From Rhexocercosporidium sp. MPI-PUGE-AT-0058 (lineage: Eukaryota > Ascomycota > Leotiomycetes > Helotiales): 64,000 nucleotides of DNA. Below are positions 23,011 through 34,870 of the stretch, one piece after another. Numbering within the stretch: the first letter of the stretch is position 1; the number at the start of each line of letters is the position of its first letter. Below the pieces are notes generated by a model. That model was given only the letters and a program-made list of their open reading frames with translations, did no database searches and was not told the DNA's origin. The position numbers were made by a program, and so were the translations under genes. The stretch covers positions 2,046,001 through 2,110,000 of the forward strand of contig JAGTJL010000006.1 in NCBI GenBank assembly GCA_020746875.1, read 5' to 3'.

Positions 23011-25819
23011 ATGGCCAATTCTGGTTCAGGCGATGGCTACCCCTACCCGTGGGGCGGTTCCAGTCCCAACAGGAGACCAGATTTGAGGCACCAGGGCTCG
23101 TCGATATCGGATGTTAGTTCGCTGGGCGGGTATCAGCCCGATCATAGAAATTCCGTGGTCTCGCTACCTTCGCCGACTTCAGAACATCCTAGGTCGTTAT
23201 CGAGAGATGAAGTGGATATCAGCCGGGTCCGCATATCTTCGGGTGGGAGTTCGGGGATCATGTCGCCTTCTGAGGGCTCCAAGAGTCATAGCAGATTATC
23301 GGAGATGCTTCCAGAGACACTACGGGTCGGCACGCCTTCTCCGACTATTAAATCGGGGTTCAATATGTTTCGGAGTTCACAGTCCTATGAGCCCATCTCC
23401 ACTCCGAACGTTGGACCCAGCAAATCTACGAGATCCTCGAGACGGTTTTCCAGCAGAAGGACTGGCTCGAGTAGTTCTTTACTAAATACGAAACATGGTA
23501 CCATTCATGAGGGAGAGGAGATTGACATGAGTTTGTTGGGATCTGCGATGCCTATGGGGATAGCTACCCATAAAACGGCTTATTCTTCGGTGGATGATGA
23601 AGACGCAGAGAATGCAACTATTCTATCTCCCATGGGATTCGATGTTTCGTCATTTACTGGTCCTCCGCAAAACGAGGAGCAACTAAAAGTCGTCAACCGA
23701 CAAGAAGCTGCAGGGATCCTTACCGGAGGACTGGGTGCTGGCTGGAAACCAGATACCACCATTAAAAGTACAGATCTGTACGCAAATGCGCCTACAACTC
23801 CAAGAACGCCAGGAGGTCTATCCCGTGGCATGTCATTCCGGAGCCCTTCGTTTAGACGAAACCCAGGATTGGCAAGGAAGCAAACAGTGCGAGAACTAGG
23901 CCAGATCGAAGCGAACAAGCGTGGAGAGATCATTGAGGTCATTGTAGAAGAGCCTACCTTTGATATTAGCTCCTTCGCTGGTGACAGTTCTGCATCTGTC
24001 AACTTTGACCAAATCGAGGGGCAGACCGGAACACGTAAAAATACCATCCCTGTCGCTACAGTCGAGGTGTTCTACCCTCAGGATAACTGGAAGCCATTTT
24101 CGATGCGATGGCCATATATAACGGGACTTATCGTGATCTCCATCGTCCTCGCAGGGGCGCAGGAATACTTGCTTCGAAAGGGAGCGATAGTAAATTTCGT
24201 TACCGCGTCACAACTAAGTACTTGGAGTTATTTCACGTTCAAGTATCTCCCGACGCTGGTCGCTGTCTCTTTTGGCGTCTTATGGCAGGTGACGGACTTT
24301 GAGGTGAAGCGATTAGAGGCCTACTACCAGCTTTCCAGGCAGGGTGGTGCTCTGGCTGCAGAGTCAATAAATGTGAGCAATCGTACACCCCTGAGTAAGC
24401 GAGATGTTTACTGATTCAATACAGGTCGACTACATCACTTTCTTCAACTTTCTTCGGCCGATCAGAGCTCTACAATACAAGCACTATGCGGTCGCTGTCT
24501 CCTCCCTCGCAACACTCATGGCAGTATCGCTTGTACCAACAATTCAAGCTGCTTCGATAGAGCTCAAGAAGAGTCGACGCTCGGACGAGCCTGAATTCAA
24601 AGACGAGCAAGAGATCGTCATCAATGCGATATTGTCTCGCATACTAAGTGGCGTTCTGATCCTCATTGCAGCACTCGGGTCATTCCTTGTGTGGCAGCTC
24701 GGGACTCGTCCATCTGGCCTGGTAGCTGATGTGAAGGGAATTGCTGGCATCGCAGCCATGGCTAACCGAAGTCATATTCTGATGGACTTCAAGAACATGG
24801 ATACAGCAACGCCCGAGCTGATCCATCAAACACTCAAATCTCATCGATACTCTCTCAGGAACTCATCCCTCGCCCCCGAAGACAAAGTACCTCTCACGCA
24901 AGAAGAGAAAGACAAGTACGATCAACGAACCCGACAGGAGAACCCCCACCCTCTCATGCTCAGGCTCATCGCCGGAATTCCCTTCATCATCGGCATGATC
25001 CTCTTCATGATCGTAGTCCCCATCATCCTCTTCACCCCCTTCGCAAATCCCCTCACAACAAAAGCCCCATGGTTCCTGACCGCACTCGCCGTCTGCATCA
25101 AACTCGCATGGGGCACCCTCGAAACCGACGTCCGCATGATCGAACCCTTCTACATCCTCTCCAAACGCCACGCCTCCCCCAAAGTCCTCACCCTAGACTA
25201 TACCGCCATGGCCTTCGGCTGGATGCCGATCCGCGCCTTCGCCAACGGGCACTTCCTCGTCGCTCTTGTCGGCCTCGGATCCGTATTCGCGGAAATCCTC
25301 ACAATCTGCTCAACGTCTTTCGCCAACGTCTCCGGCACCAAGTTCATCAACGGCGGTTCAAGAAGAGACATAAAAGATGCCAACCCGAATCCGCATTCAC
25401 CCCGCACCTTAAGCGGCTCAGACTCGGACTCGGGTGAAGAAACTTTCCTCTCCTTCTGGCTCTCCTTCGGCCTCGCCATCTTCATAATCTCCTTCCTCTG
25501 CCTTGTCGCAACACTGGTCTACTCCCGACGTCGCCACCCCTTCCTCCCTCGCCAGCCCAACACCATCGCTTCCATCCTGGCCTTCATCCACCAGAGCAAG
25601 ATGCTGTACGATTTCGTCGGCACGGAGAAGATGAATAACGATGAGATGGTGAGGAAGTTGGCTACCGTGGGGAAGACTTATGGGTTGGGTTGGTTCACGG
25701 GGAGGGATGGTGAGGTACATTGTGGTGTTGATGAGGAGGAGTTGGTTAGTGCTTATAAACATGGTGATGATGCGCGGAAGGCGAGTCAGCCGTGGAGGGA
25801 CTTTAATGAGTTCTATTAG
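23011..25819 (+). CDS. DUF3433 multi-pass membrane protein
   Basis: Two exons (23011-24372 and 24425-25819) with a 52-nt phase-0 intron give 918 residues. The first 360 residues are Ser/Pro/Arg-rich and probably disordered and cytosolic, with basic Ser-rich patches such as RSSRRFSSRRTGSSSS. Membrane segments follow at about 367-386, 400-425, 475-492 and 520-545. A second half has four or more helices (GIPFIIGMILFMIVVPIILF, ALVGLGSVFAEILTICST, FWLSFGLAIFIISFLCLVA). This is the duplicated DUF3433 architecture common in filamentous ascomycetes, of unknown biochemical function. Leader introns are possible but not visible. Confidence 0.85.
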
Positions 25820-26601
25820 AGCGTCGGCTCGCTTGCTATTAGGTACGGGGATAGTATGAATTGGGATGGTGCATTGGGGTGTCAGGTTGGATCTCAGATC
25901 GCTGGTGTTTTTAGAAAAGGGTTACTGGTTGGTGTAAGTCATGTGTATTAGCATTCTACAGATCTGATCTATCGTGATTGGGTGGATATCTGATGTATTT
26001 ATTCTGGCATTGTATTATGATTGCATGGACTGGAAAGAAGGTATTGATAGGTCGTATAATATGAACGTATCATGCTTCCTCAACTTTTCAAACATAAATA
26101 TCGTCGGTCACTACCAATAATCCAAATGGTTACCTGTTCGCAGTCAACCAACGAAGCAGTCGAGGGCGATGCTGTATTTGGGACTCCGTGTCTTTCTATT
26201 GTGTTAGCTTGAAGGGTCGTTATATGGATAGGTAGCAGGGCAGAGGCCATAACAGTAAGGTCAATACATCCTGTCTCGCTTATGTGTGAATGACTAGGAA
26301 GCACGGAGGATTTCTCTTCCTGAGATGGATACGAATGTTGAGATTCTCACGTCCAGGAACGCAAGGTTCCAAGGGCTCATAGCTGTATAAGCTTGATTTG
26401 GGTTTAGTAGTGTTGATAACTGGTATCCCAATACAAGATTCTTCGAACAATTTCATCTTAGGTGTGATTGCTACATTACCGAACTGGCCGCTGGATTATA
26501 CAATGATTGCTCGGTAAGAGCCCGACCAAGGCTAGAATATAAATAAACAAGTCATCCCAAACCCTAGCTCCAACAAACCACACAACTTGCCCACCCAAAA
26601 T
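25820..26601. other. Convergent intergenic region
   Basis: 3' ends of the DUF3433 and thioesterase genes. Short frames only; nothing recognised. Confidence 0.45.
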
Positions 26602-28343
26602 TTACTCCAAGACCCCACCTCCCTTCCCATCCTCCAGCCCATCCACACTCTCCCCCACCAGCCTACACCGTCTCCTCGCATCCAAAAACATCATAAACTC
26701 GCCATATGTCTGCGGCACAATCCTCACATCCCTCCCCACCTCAAACGTATAATTAAACGTCCCCGTCGGCTTCGTCTCTCCGTGCTCGATATCCCGCACC
26801 TTACTATCGACCCTGATCTGAATCCGACTACTGCCCTCTGGCGATTTCTTGTCCAGCAACCCATCGCTCACGAGTTCTGAATCCGAGTACGCTACCGTGG
26901 CGGTCAGGTAGAGGACTGAGCCTACGGGAACGGGGTTCTCGAAGACGGAGGGGTCGAGCGAGAGGAATGTTGGGCGCGTGTGTGAGATGGAGGAGGCGCA
27001 GGTGAAGGCGAGCTCGAAGGTGGATTTTAGGAGGAAACCGCCGAAGATCATGAAGTTGTGGCGGTTGCGGTATTGGGGCTGCATGATTTGCACGGATTGG
27101 ATGGTCGTGTCGTGCATGAAGAGTGCGGAGGCGGGCTTGCGGGTTGGCGTGTTGGGGTTGTGGTAGTCTTGTTGGGCGAGCCAGATTTGGTGGATTAGGT
27201 CGGATTCTTCGTCGCTGTGGTAGGTGGTGTGAGTATGCTAGGCAATCGGGAGTAAGAGACGGTAGGAGGGAATACTTACTTGGGGGTTTGCTTTCGAAGA
27301 GCAAGTGCTGAGGCGGACTTTTTGCGGGCATAGTTCGCTTCTCTGTTGGGGAATTAGCAGGATGTAGATTTGGAGAGACATTTAGGTGGAGAATCTCAGA
27401 ATATGATATGGTACATACCCTTGAGCAAACATGGCTTTCTCCTCTGGAGTGTTGGTTATAAGAGGGCTGATAGCCACCGGTTTCTTCGTCGTCGGATCCA
27501 AGGATACCTATAAGACCCGTAAGTAACTTGACATACCTCTCAACCATCCCAGAGATCTTCAACATACCATGGTAAACGCGCAAGTAAGAAGCACGTCCTC
27601 CTCACTCCTAACACTTCCCTCCTTCGGCGCCTTCGCAACCTGAATTGAGATCTCCATACTACTCCTCCCCGTCGCGAAGCTCACCTGGCCACTCAGCTCC
27701 AAATCACAGATCTCGCTCAATGGATGCTTGAGCGTGATCCGGTCTACGGCTGCAGTAACCGTCATTACGGAATCGCCTGTGTGTTTGTAGGCGATTACAC
27801 CGGCGAGCGCGTCGAGATCCATGAAAATTGTCCCGAGACGGATGTGCCCTGAGCTGTTGATGTAGCTGTCTAGGAGCCAGGGATCGCGGGCTAGGGGAGG
27901 ATCTGGTGGGGGTGTTAGTTGGTCATCTCATGTGGGGTTTGAAAGTAACTGAGAATGAAAGAATGAGATACGAAACCATTGGATGGTCTTGAGGGTGCAT
28001 AGGTAGGCAGTGAAAGATATATGGATTTTCGATGGAAGATAGAGGGTCATGTGATGAGACTTACAACCCGCGTAAAGCTCTCAGCCATACTCTTCGGCGA
28101 GATGTCCCTCTCATGTATAGCAGTCGGTACGGCAAGAGATGGATTCTCACCAGCTTGCTGTTTGCGGAACGCTTCGATGAAGGGTGTGCGTGTCCGCATG
28201 GCTGTTAGTTCGCCATAGACCCCATCTGTGGTTCTTCGTGCGGTGGAGGAGAGGAGTCTTGATTGTACATGGCGCTGGGGATGGCAAGCCCGGAAACATC
28301 GTGTCAGACTGGAGAATGAGGTTGAGGGGAGTTTGGATGGCAT
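26602..28343 (-). CDS. Mitochondrial acyl-CoA thioesterase, ACOT9-type double hotdog
   Basis: Five exons on the minus strand (28343-28061, 27902-27568, 27507-27419, 27342-27280, 27214-26602) total 1383 nt, 460 residues. A basic, Ser-rich N-terminus (RCFRACHPQRHVQSRLLSS) looks like a mitochondrial presequence. Two hotdog domains follow. The first starts near 118 with FMDLDALAGVIAYKHTGDS; the second starts near 311 with NFMIFGGFLLKSTFELAF. They match ACOT9/10-like enzymes that hydrolyse acyl-CoA in the mitochondrial matrix. Intron 1 must use the weaker donor GTCTCA, because the nearby GTAAGT breaks the frame by one base. Confidence 0.88.
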
Positions 28344-29807
28344 TGTGGTGCTAGGTGTGGTTGGGGGTTTACATGGGAGGAGAGGATCGTGAAGTTGAGA
28401 TCTGGATGTTTGGGTTGGAAGTGTTATCGGCAAGATACGGAGGTTTCGGTTAGGAGTTTACAAAATACGTGAAATACTCGGGAGTTTGAGCTCTTCTAGG
28501 AAGCTGCTTCTATTCTACGTGCACTGGTTCATGAGATTCGGAGGCTGGGTTTACAACGTTTGTTTTACTCGAAGTCGTTTGCGTTGTTTGTTGCTTTGAG
28601 TTGTGGTTACACTTGTGAGGCTTACTCCCCAGACGGTCTCATTGGCTTGCACCCGGTGACTTGCAGGACTTGGATCTTCGCCAAGCTGCCACTCATTCTT
28701 TGTTTACCAAACCTAACGACAACGTAAACATGCACAAAGCACTTACGAGTTTCTCAAGCTGAGAGAGGGTTTCTCTTGTTTACTTCCGCTGTCAAGGCAT
28801 CAGACAAAATAATACAGCGTCACATGACTGGCCCTCGTGATCATCATCAAAAAATACCTTGGGTGTTTCAGAGTGATTTCCCAAAAATCGGATCAACATC
28901 AACTGAAGTCTGGACCGCAAAGATCAGATCAGATCTCCAAACCCAAAAATTGCGTGACTCGGTGTGCACGACGTACAAACAAGATTTGAAAAGCCCTTTC
29001 TTCTCCCATTGGAAACCTGTCAGACCCGTGGGAGACGAGATGATTCGTTGCGATGGGAGGTTGGCCATGGGGCAGCCTTCAAACATGGGCCAAACTTGAC
29101 ACAGGCGACGCTTCATAATTTCGGGTGGGCGGTTTGAAGGGCACGGATGGTGTAGGGTCATCGGAGATAGAATGAAAAGGTTGTTTAAGAATGAGAGTGA
29201 TGGAGGGATTTCATGCGTAGAGTTTTCGGGTTGCAGATTGGGTTTGGGTAGGACTTCATAAAATTCAATTTTGTGTTCCTGAGAAATGAGAGATAAGAAA
29301 GGGGTTAAGTTATTCGGGGACCTCTCCACTATCGCCTTTGAATCGTAGAGGCTAAGAACAGCGGAGGGAATCCAGCATGAATTAATAAAGTACATAGATA
29401 TGGGGATTTGCACAAAACAGATCGTATCTGAGGATAGAACGAGCAGCTTTATTTTAGATTGTCGGATTAATTATGGGGTTTTGGGTGGTTTGTGTCGCGT
29501 ACTCGTTCTGTACTGGTAGCACGCGACTTGTCATCGTAGTCGTATTCTTGAGCGAGGCTGTTGCTAGCGACTACGAACGGGGAGAAGTAGGAGACGTGGA
29601 GAAGGAGGAAGGAGATCGTTATTTGAGATACGAGGCTTCCAATTCTCATTCCTCTTGTAGAAATCTTGGTCGAGGAGGCAGTGCAAAACTGTCACCCGCC
29701 AAAACGGATGAAAAGGAGATTATTTGCTGCCACTGCGGCGGCTTCCTTCAGTGGTACCCAGACGCGGCGTGTTACAGGCCCACGGATGGCCAAACATCCT
29801 TTCCCAC
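28344..29807. other. Intergenic region
   Basis: Promoter of the thioesterase gene and beyond. Several frames of 100-180 codons exist on both strands around 28.8-29.4 kb, but none has recognisable similarity, and complementary frames overlap as expected for non-coding DNA. Confidence 0.4.
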
Positions 29808-30077
29808 TCATCCCATCCCAAGAGGAAGATGAGAGAGGGGTTTGGTTTGGCGCGGAAAGTTCGGGAGGTAGCGCTTGGTAGTGGCCGTTTTTGTTGATAG
29901 TGGTGAAGTCAGTGGTTGCTGGCGAGCTCTTGGTGTTGACCTTGGGTTTCTTGGTAGGTCCTTGGAGGCTGGAAAGGTGCTGGTGGCAGTAGCGGCCAAG
30001 GGCTTGAAAGCACTGCGAAGGCTGGAGGACACGAGTGCTGACGAGTATGATTTTTTGGGATTGCCTGCGAAAGGCAT
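29808..30077 (-). CDS. Doubtful small protein, 89 codons
   Basis: I do not recognise it. The frame starts MPFAGNPKKSYSSALVSSSL and is basic, Ser/Thr/Pro-rich and almost free of acidic residues, like a mitochondrial presequence or a chance frame. A second minus-strand frame overlaps it (29692-30081, 129 codons) and could equally be the real one, or the two could be joined by splicing. No neighbour suggests a role. Confidence 0.2.
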   Translation of the reverse strand: MPFAGNPKKSYSSALVSSSLRSAFKPLAATATSTFPASKDLPRNPRSTPRARQQPLTSPLSTKTATTKRYLPNFPRQTKPLSHLPLGMG

Positions 30078-30122
30078 TCAACCACTTCGTACAGTCCCTC
30101 CTGTACTAGCAGGGCGTGGTCT

Positions 30123-30146
30123 CCAGCCAGCCAGCCAGCCAGCCAG
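30123..30146. repeat. (CCAG)6 tetranucleotide tract
   Basis: Six perfect CCAG copies about 1 kb upstream of the Flc/TRP-family gene. A similar (CCAG)5 tract lies upstream of PBP1. Confidence 0.85.
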
Positions 30147-31133
30147 TCACTTACTCAGTCAGCCAAAGCATTTGGTGGTTGTGCCGGGCGTGAAGTATGT
30201 GTAATTATGTCTGGAGCTGAGCTGTACCCAGGGGCATGTCCAGTGTTATTTATTCTGGGGAATAGCCAGGCCGGATGACCTCCCTCTACAATGGTTGGAT
30301 GAGAAAGATCCGTGGGAGTGAGCCGACGGTGTGTATTTAGAGCCGCGTAATAGATCTGTTTAAAGTTATGTGCGCTAATCTAGAAGAGGCAAGGTAGCAA
30401 ATTGATTGGGTCTGGCTGGGAGATTAGCTGATTGCTCCGCCACTCAACGCACTCCCACGCCGACCCCCTGGTCTCACTCGGCCCACACCGCGAGTCCTCT
30501 CTCTCTCCTCTCTCCTGTCTCCTTCTTCCCCAAGTCGCCCAGCTCCTGCCCAGCTGCACCACCACCACCACCACCATCAGCCAGTCCGGATGCACTACTG
30601 ACTGCCTGCATTCCATCCTGTCCCTCCCTCAACCCTTTCTTTCTTTCTACATCAACAACTTCAATACTCCCCCCCCCCCCACCTCACCACTACCACTATA
30701 CCTCCACGGTCGACGTCTCTCGTTCGTCTCGACCGAACTCTCCCGCCATCTGTCTTTCGCAATATCTCTCGTTAAGTGAGCTGGAACCCTCACACCCCTC
30801 TGCGATTCTCTCCATCCACGACCGATCGACCGACCAAAACCGTACAATACAATCGTTCTACGCCCCTCGCTACCAATTGTCATTCCATCTGCAGGACATT
30901 CAGGAACCCGCAGCAACTGTCAGCAGCCGCCCCTAGACGAAGTCACGACTTTTTCCTCCCCAACGAACAACAATCGTGAATTGAAGCTGCATACGGGGTG
31001 CCACAAGGAATTGAAGTAGGAGGTTCGACAATTTTCCCCCGGATACTGAAGACTTCACGATCCATTCGGGACTTCCGGGCCATCACATCTACTCCTACGC
31101 CGCGACGGTCTTCGTCAACACATACCCGCAAGC
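30147..31133. promoter_or_regulatory. Pyrimidine-rich promoter and leader of the Flc/TRP-family gene
   Basis: From about 30430 the plus strand turns strongly C/T-rich. It includes CCA triplet repeats near 30556-30575 and a C12 run at 30669-30680. Pyrimidine-rich tracts just upstream of start codons are usual in highly expressed fungal genes. Open frames here reflect composition, not coding. Confidence 0.5.
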
Positions 31134-33507
31134 ATGCGGTCCTCGATATTACTTTCGCCCTTCATCTTTACTCTTTCTCTTCTTTCCCTCCTCTCCGGCG
31201 CTTCCGCTGTCAGATTAATCGAATCCAAGTCCCTGAATACCTGCCAAGACAACTCGAGCTTCACAGCCAGTCTTTTCAATGTCGTCTTCACACCAAACAA
31301 CAGGACCCTTACCTTTGATGTCGTCGGTGTCTCTTCGATCCAGGGCAATGTCTCCTTTGGAATTGAGGTCTTTGCCTACGGATACCGGTTCATCAAACAA
31401 ACTCTCGATCCATGCAACATGAAGTTGAACGGAATGTGCCCTATGTCCACTGGTCAGATCGATATTCAATCCAACCTGGTCCTCGACGCAGATACTGTCA
31501 ATCAAATCCCCGGAATTGCTTTCGGCGTCCCCGATCTAGATGCTAACGTCAAGATCCATATCAACGCCACGGCAAACCCAGATGTCAGTTTGGCTTGTGT
31601 GGAGGCCAATCTCTCCAATGGACAATCTGTTGATCAGAAAGGTGTTTCATGGGCTACTGCCGTTATCGCTGGTCTGGCTCTCGTTGCTTCAGCTGTCACA
31701 TCTGGATTAGGTCACTCGAACACCGCAGCTCACGTCGCGTCGAATGCACTTTCTCTCTTCGGTTACTTCCAGGCACAGGCAATTGTTGGCTTGACCGCAG
31801 TTCCTCTCCCGCCAATCGTTCAATCGTGGACGCAGAACTTCCAGTGGACTATGGGCATTATCCGCGTTGATTTCATGCAAACCATTGCCACCTGGTATCA
31901 AAAGTCGACCGGAGGAACCCCCGGTACTCTTCTCAACAGTCTGACGACGACCTCTGTCCAGGTCCTGAAGAAGAGATCAACCAGTACTACCATCTCCAAA
32001 CGATCTGTCGAGGAGACTATTCAACTTCTCACCCACGCTCACAACTTGAGCAAGCGCGCTACCGAGACAGCTTCTGGAACCTACGTTGTCAAGGGAATGA
32101 AGAGAGTCGCATTCCGAGCCGGTATCGAAGCAACAAACCTTTTCTTGATCGGTCTCGCCTTCTTCTGTATCTTCATCGTTTTCACCATCATCTTCGTCTC
32201 CTTGTTCAAGGGTTTCTGCGAAGTTGCAATTAAAGCAAAATGGATGAATAACAACAAATTCGAGGACTTCCGCAATGGCTGGTTCACCGTCTTGAAGGGT
32301 ATCATGTTCCGCATGGTCCTTATCGGTTACCCTCAGATGACTATTCTTTGCTTGTGGGAATTTACCCAGGTCGACTCACCAGCTGAGGTTGTTCTGGCTA
32401 TATTCTTCTTCTTCGGCATGACTGGAACCCTTGCTTGGGCCGCTCTCAAGGTTGTCCGCATTGCAAAGCGATCTGTCGAGATGCACAAGAACCCCGCCTA
32501 CATTCTCTACTCCGATCCGGCTGCTCTCAACAAATGGGGATTCCTCTATGTCCAGTTCAGAGCTACGGCGTACTACTTCATTCTCCCGACTCTGGCTTAT
32601 ATTGTTGTTAAGGGTATGTTCATTGCCTTTGGCCAGAACTCTGGAACTGTGCAAGCTGTAGCATTGCTGCTTATCGAGGCGGTCATCTTGATCGCTGCCA
32701 GTGTCATCCGGCCATGGATGGACAAGAGCACCAACAGCTTCAACATTGCTATCTGTGCCGTCAACTTCGCCAACGCCATATTCCTCCTCATCTTCACCGA
32801 TGTCTTCAACCAGCCGGGCATAGTGACTGGTGTGGTGGGAGTTGTCTTCTTCGTTGTCAACGCAGCATTCTCCCTGGTACTCTTGATTCTGGTCTTAATC
32901 GCGACGGTCTATGCTTTCATCCGAAAGAACCCAGATAGTCGATACCAACCAATGAGCGACGATCGTGCGTCCTTCATCAAGTCTCAAACTCAACTGACTA
33001 CCGAGCTGGATGCTTTGGGAGCTACTGCTAGAGGTGACATGAAGGGTGGCTACAAGCACAATCTGGACTTGGACGATGACAATGACTCATGGTCATCCGA
33101 TTCCATGAGAAACGCAGCCAACCAGCAACTTCCCCCCTCGACTGCCAACTCCGGAGCTACATACAGAGACCCTCCTCATTCTCCAGTGGACCCATCTGTT
33201 CCACTGTTCCCAGCGGGCCGTGGACCCCCACCAAACTACCAGGACAACTCTCGTGCGATGTACCAGAATGATAGCCGCAACCAGAGTGATGTTCCTTTGA
33301 TGGGTGGCAGACCCGGACCATCGCCAGGCCCATACCGGGACTCTTCCAACTCAAACTTGTCAGCGGCATATAGATCGCAACACACCGCAAGTCCCGCGGG
33401 TTTCAGAAACAACAACAATGCCAGGTAAGAATTCCCATTCCCTATCTAGATGCTCCAAAGCTGACTTTCTCAGTCCTTGGCAGCGTGGAGCCGGATACGA
33501 ACATTAA
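31134..33507 (+). CDS. Flc/TRP-type membrane protein with ML-like lumenal domain
   Basis: Exon 1 (31134-33424) and a 34-nt last exon (33474-33507) give 774 residues. A cleavable signal peptide (about 1-25, ending SGASAV) is followed by a Cys-containing ML-like TRP_N domain with several N-glycosylation sites (about 26-165). Around nine membrane helices span about 170-610. The cytosolic tail is Pro/Asn/Ser-rich and ends SPWQRGAGYEH, a C-terminus typical of this family and encoded wholly by the last exon. Yeast Flc1-3 are placed in the ER/secretory pathway and linked to FAD transport, calcium and wall integrity. The family is clear; which paralogue is not. Confidence 0.93.
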
Positions 33508-34870
33508 TGAATTGGCTTAATTGGCGTTTTGCCTGATCGAGATTTATATTGATCGCATGGGACTGGTGTTAATTGTACATTTGCTGCAAAACCCTCGCAT
33601 CAGCACCGAGCTTGGCAGCTGGCTGTGCGTGGAATGAGTTCATTTTCTGCATGGGACAGGCGTGACTTGAATCCTGTATAAAGGACACGCGAATCGCATA
33701 TCTGGCTACTTGGCCTCTCAACACAACTCGGACCACAATCACACCCTATACCGTGGATCCTTACACTTCCTACTAGTATCGAAGGGAACAACTATTTTTT
33801 CATTGTGTTTGGGCATTGGATCGGGAAGGCTACGGGTTGATTCCTTTTCTCAGATGGACGGTGCAAAAAGAGGAGTGTACAGAAGAGGGAAAGGGTTTTG
33901 CATGCATGACCCTGGATGTTGTCGTTGATTGCACATCCAGGCTGAAGTACATAATCAATCAATTCGCGTGCGTTTTTGTGGATGGGCAAAGGCTTGTACT
34001 GAACGGCAGACAAGATGGCGGTGTACCATAGACTATTTATTGATGTGTCCGTTTCCACTTCGGCCCCTACTTGGGCTCCCTTTCTTGCAATCAGAAAATT
34101 TCTGGTTGGTTCTTCGGTATACCATCTTCCCTCCCTGCAAAGTTCATATGGGATGGATGGGCCACATCGTTGCAATAGAGCAGTCTCCTTTCAATTTCAC
34201 TCCTTTTCACCCTCGCTTGACATATACCTGCCGATGGAACAGGTCAATATACTACCGAGGAGACTGTGGGTGACAGCCTTCCAAGAAGGGATTTGTACTT
34301 CGGCTGAAATTCTCCAGTGTGGTACTTCTCCCGACTCTGGAACTCAAGTAGAAACAGAGTAGCCATCGCACTTTCCCCCTTCCTCGTGCTCGGCAGCGGT
34401 TGCCGTTCCTGCTTTCGTTCCAAAAAGGGCGAACGTCTTGTCTTGGCCTGGGGATCTTGACTTCTAGGATTTTGGAGGAAATCTGGAATGCAAATATCAC
34501 CAACTACATACAGCATGCTCACCATCGTGTACGTCGACATCAACCTTAACCCCAATATCAATATTGTATACCCTCGCTCTTACTCGCTCACATTCGCTGT
34601 TGCTTCGCTGCAAGTTGTGGTTGTTGTGTCTTTTTAGGGGGATCGATTGTGGTCTTTTGTTGAGAAGGGGTTGGATCTGTGTTCGGCATCGCGATGCACT
34701 CGCCACATACCAATCACATTGAGATAGCCCTTGTGGCCCATCCATACGGCAGGCCTGTTGTTTGCACCATTCTTGCTGACGACCCCACACTGTACAGCTA
34801 GAGTCACCCGGGCGCCGAGAAGACCATTGATGTCCACAGTGATCACTGTGAATTCGGTGCTTTAGTCGAC
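33508..34870. other. Intergenic region
   Basis: 3' UTR of the Flc/TRP gene and promoter of the next gene. Frames of 70-127 codons occur on both strands but overlap one another and show nothing recognisable. Confidence 0.4.

Noticed and set aside
28868..29413. 181-codon minus-strand frame
   Set aside because: A plus-strand frame of similar length overlaps it and neither has recognisable features.
30406..30936. Pro/Ser-rich plus-strand frame upstream of the Flc gene
   Set aside because: Composition of a pyrimidine-rich promoter; includes homopolymer C12 and low-complexity repeats.
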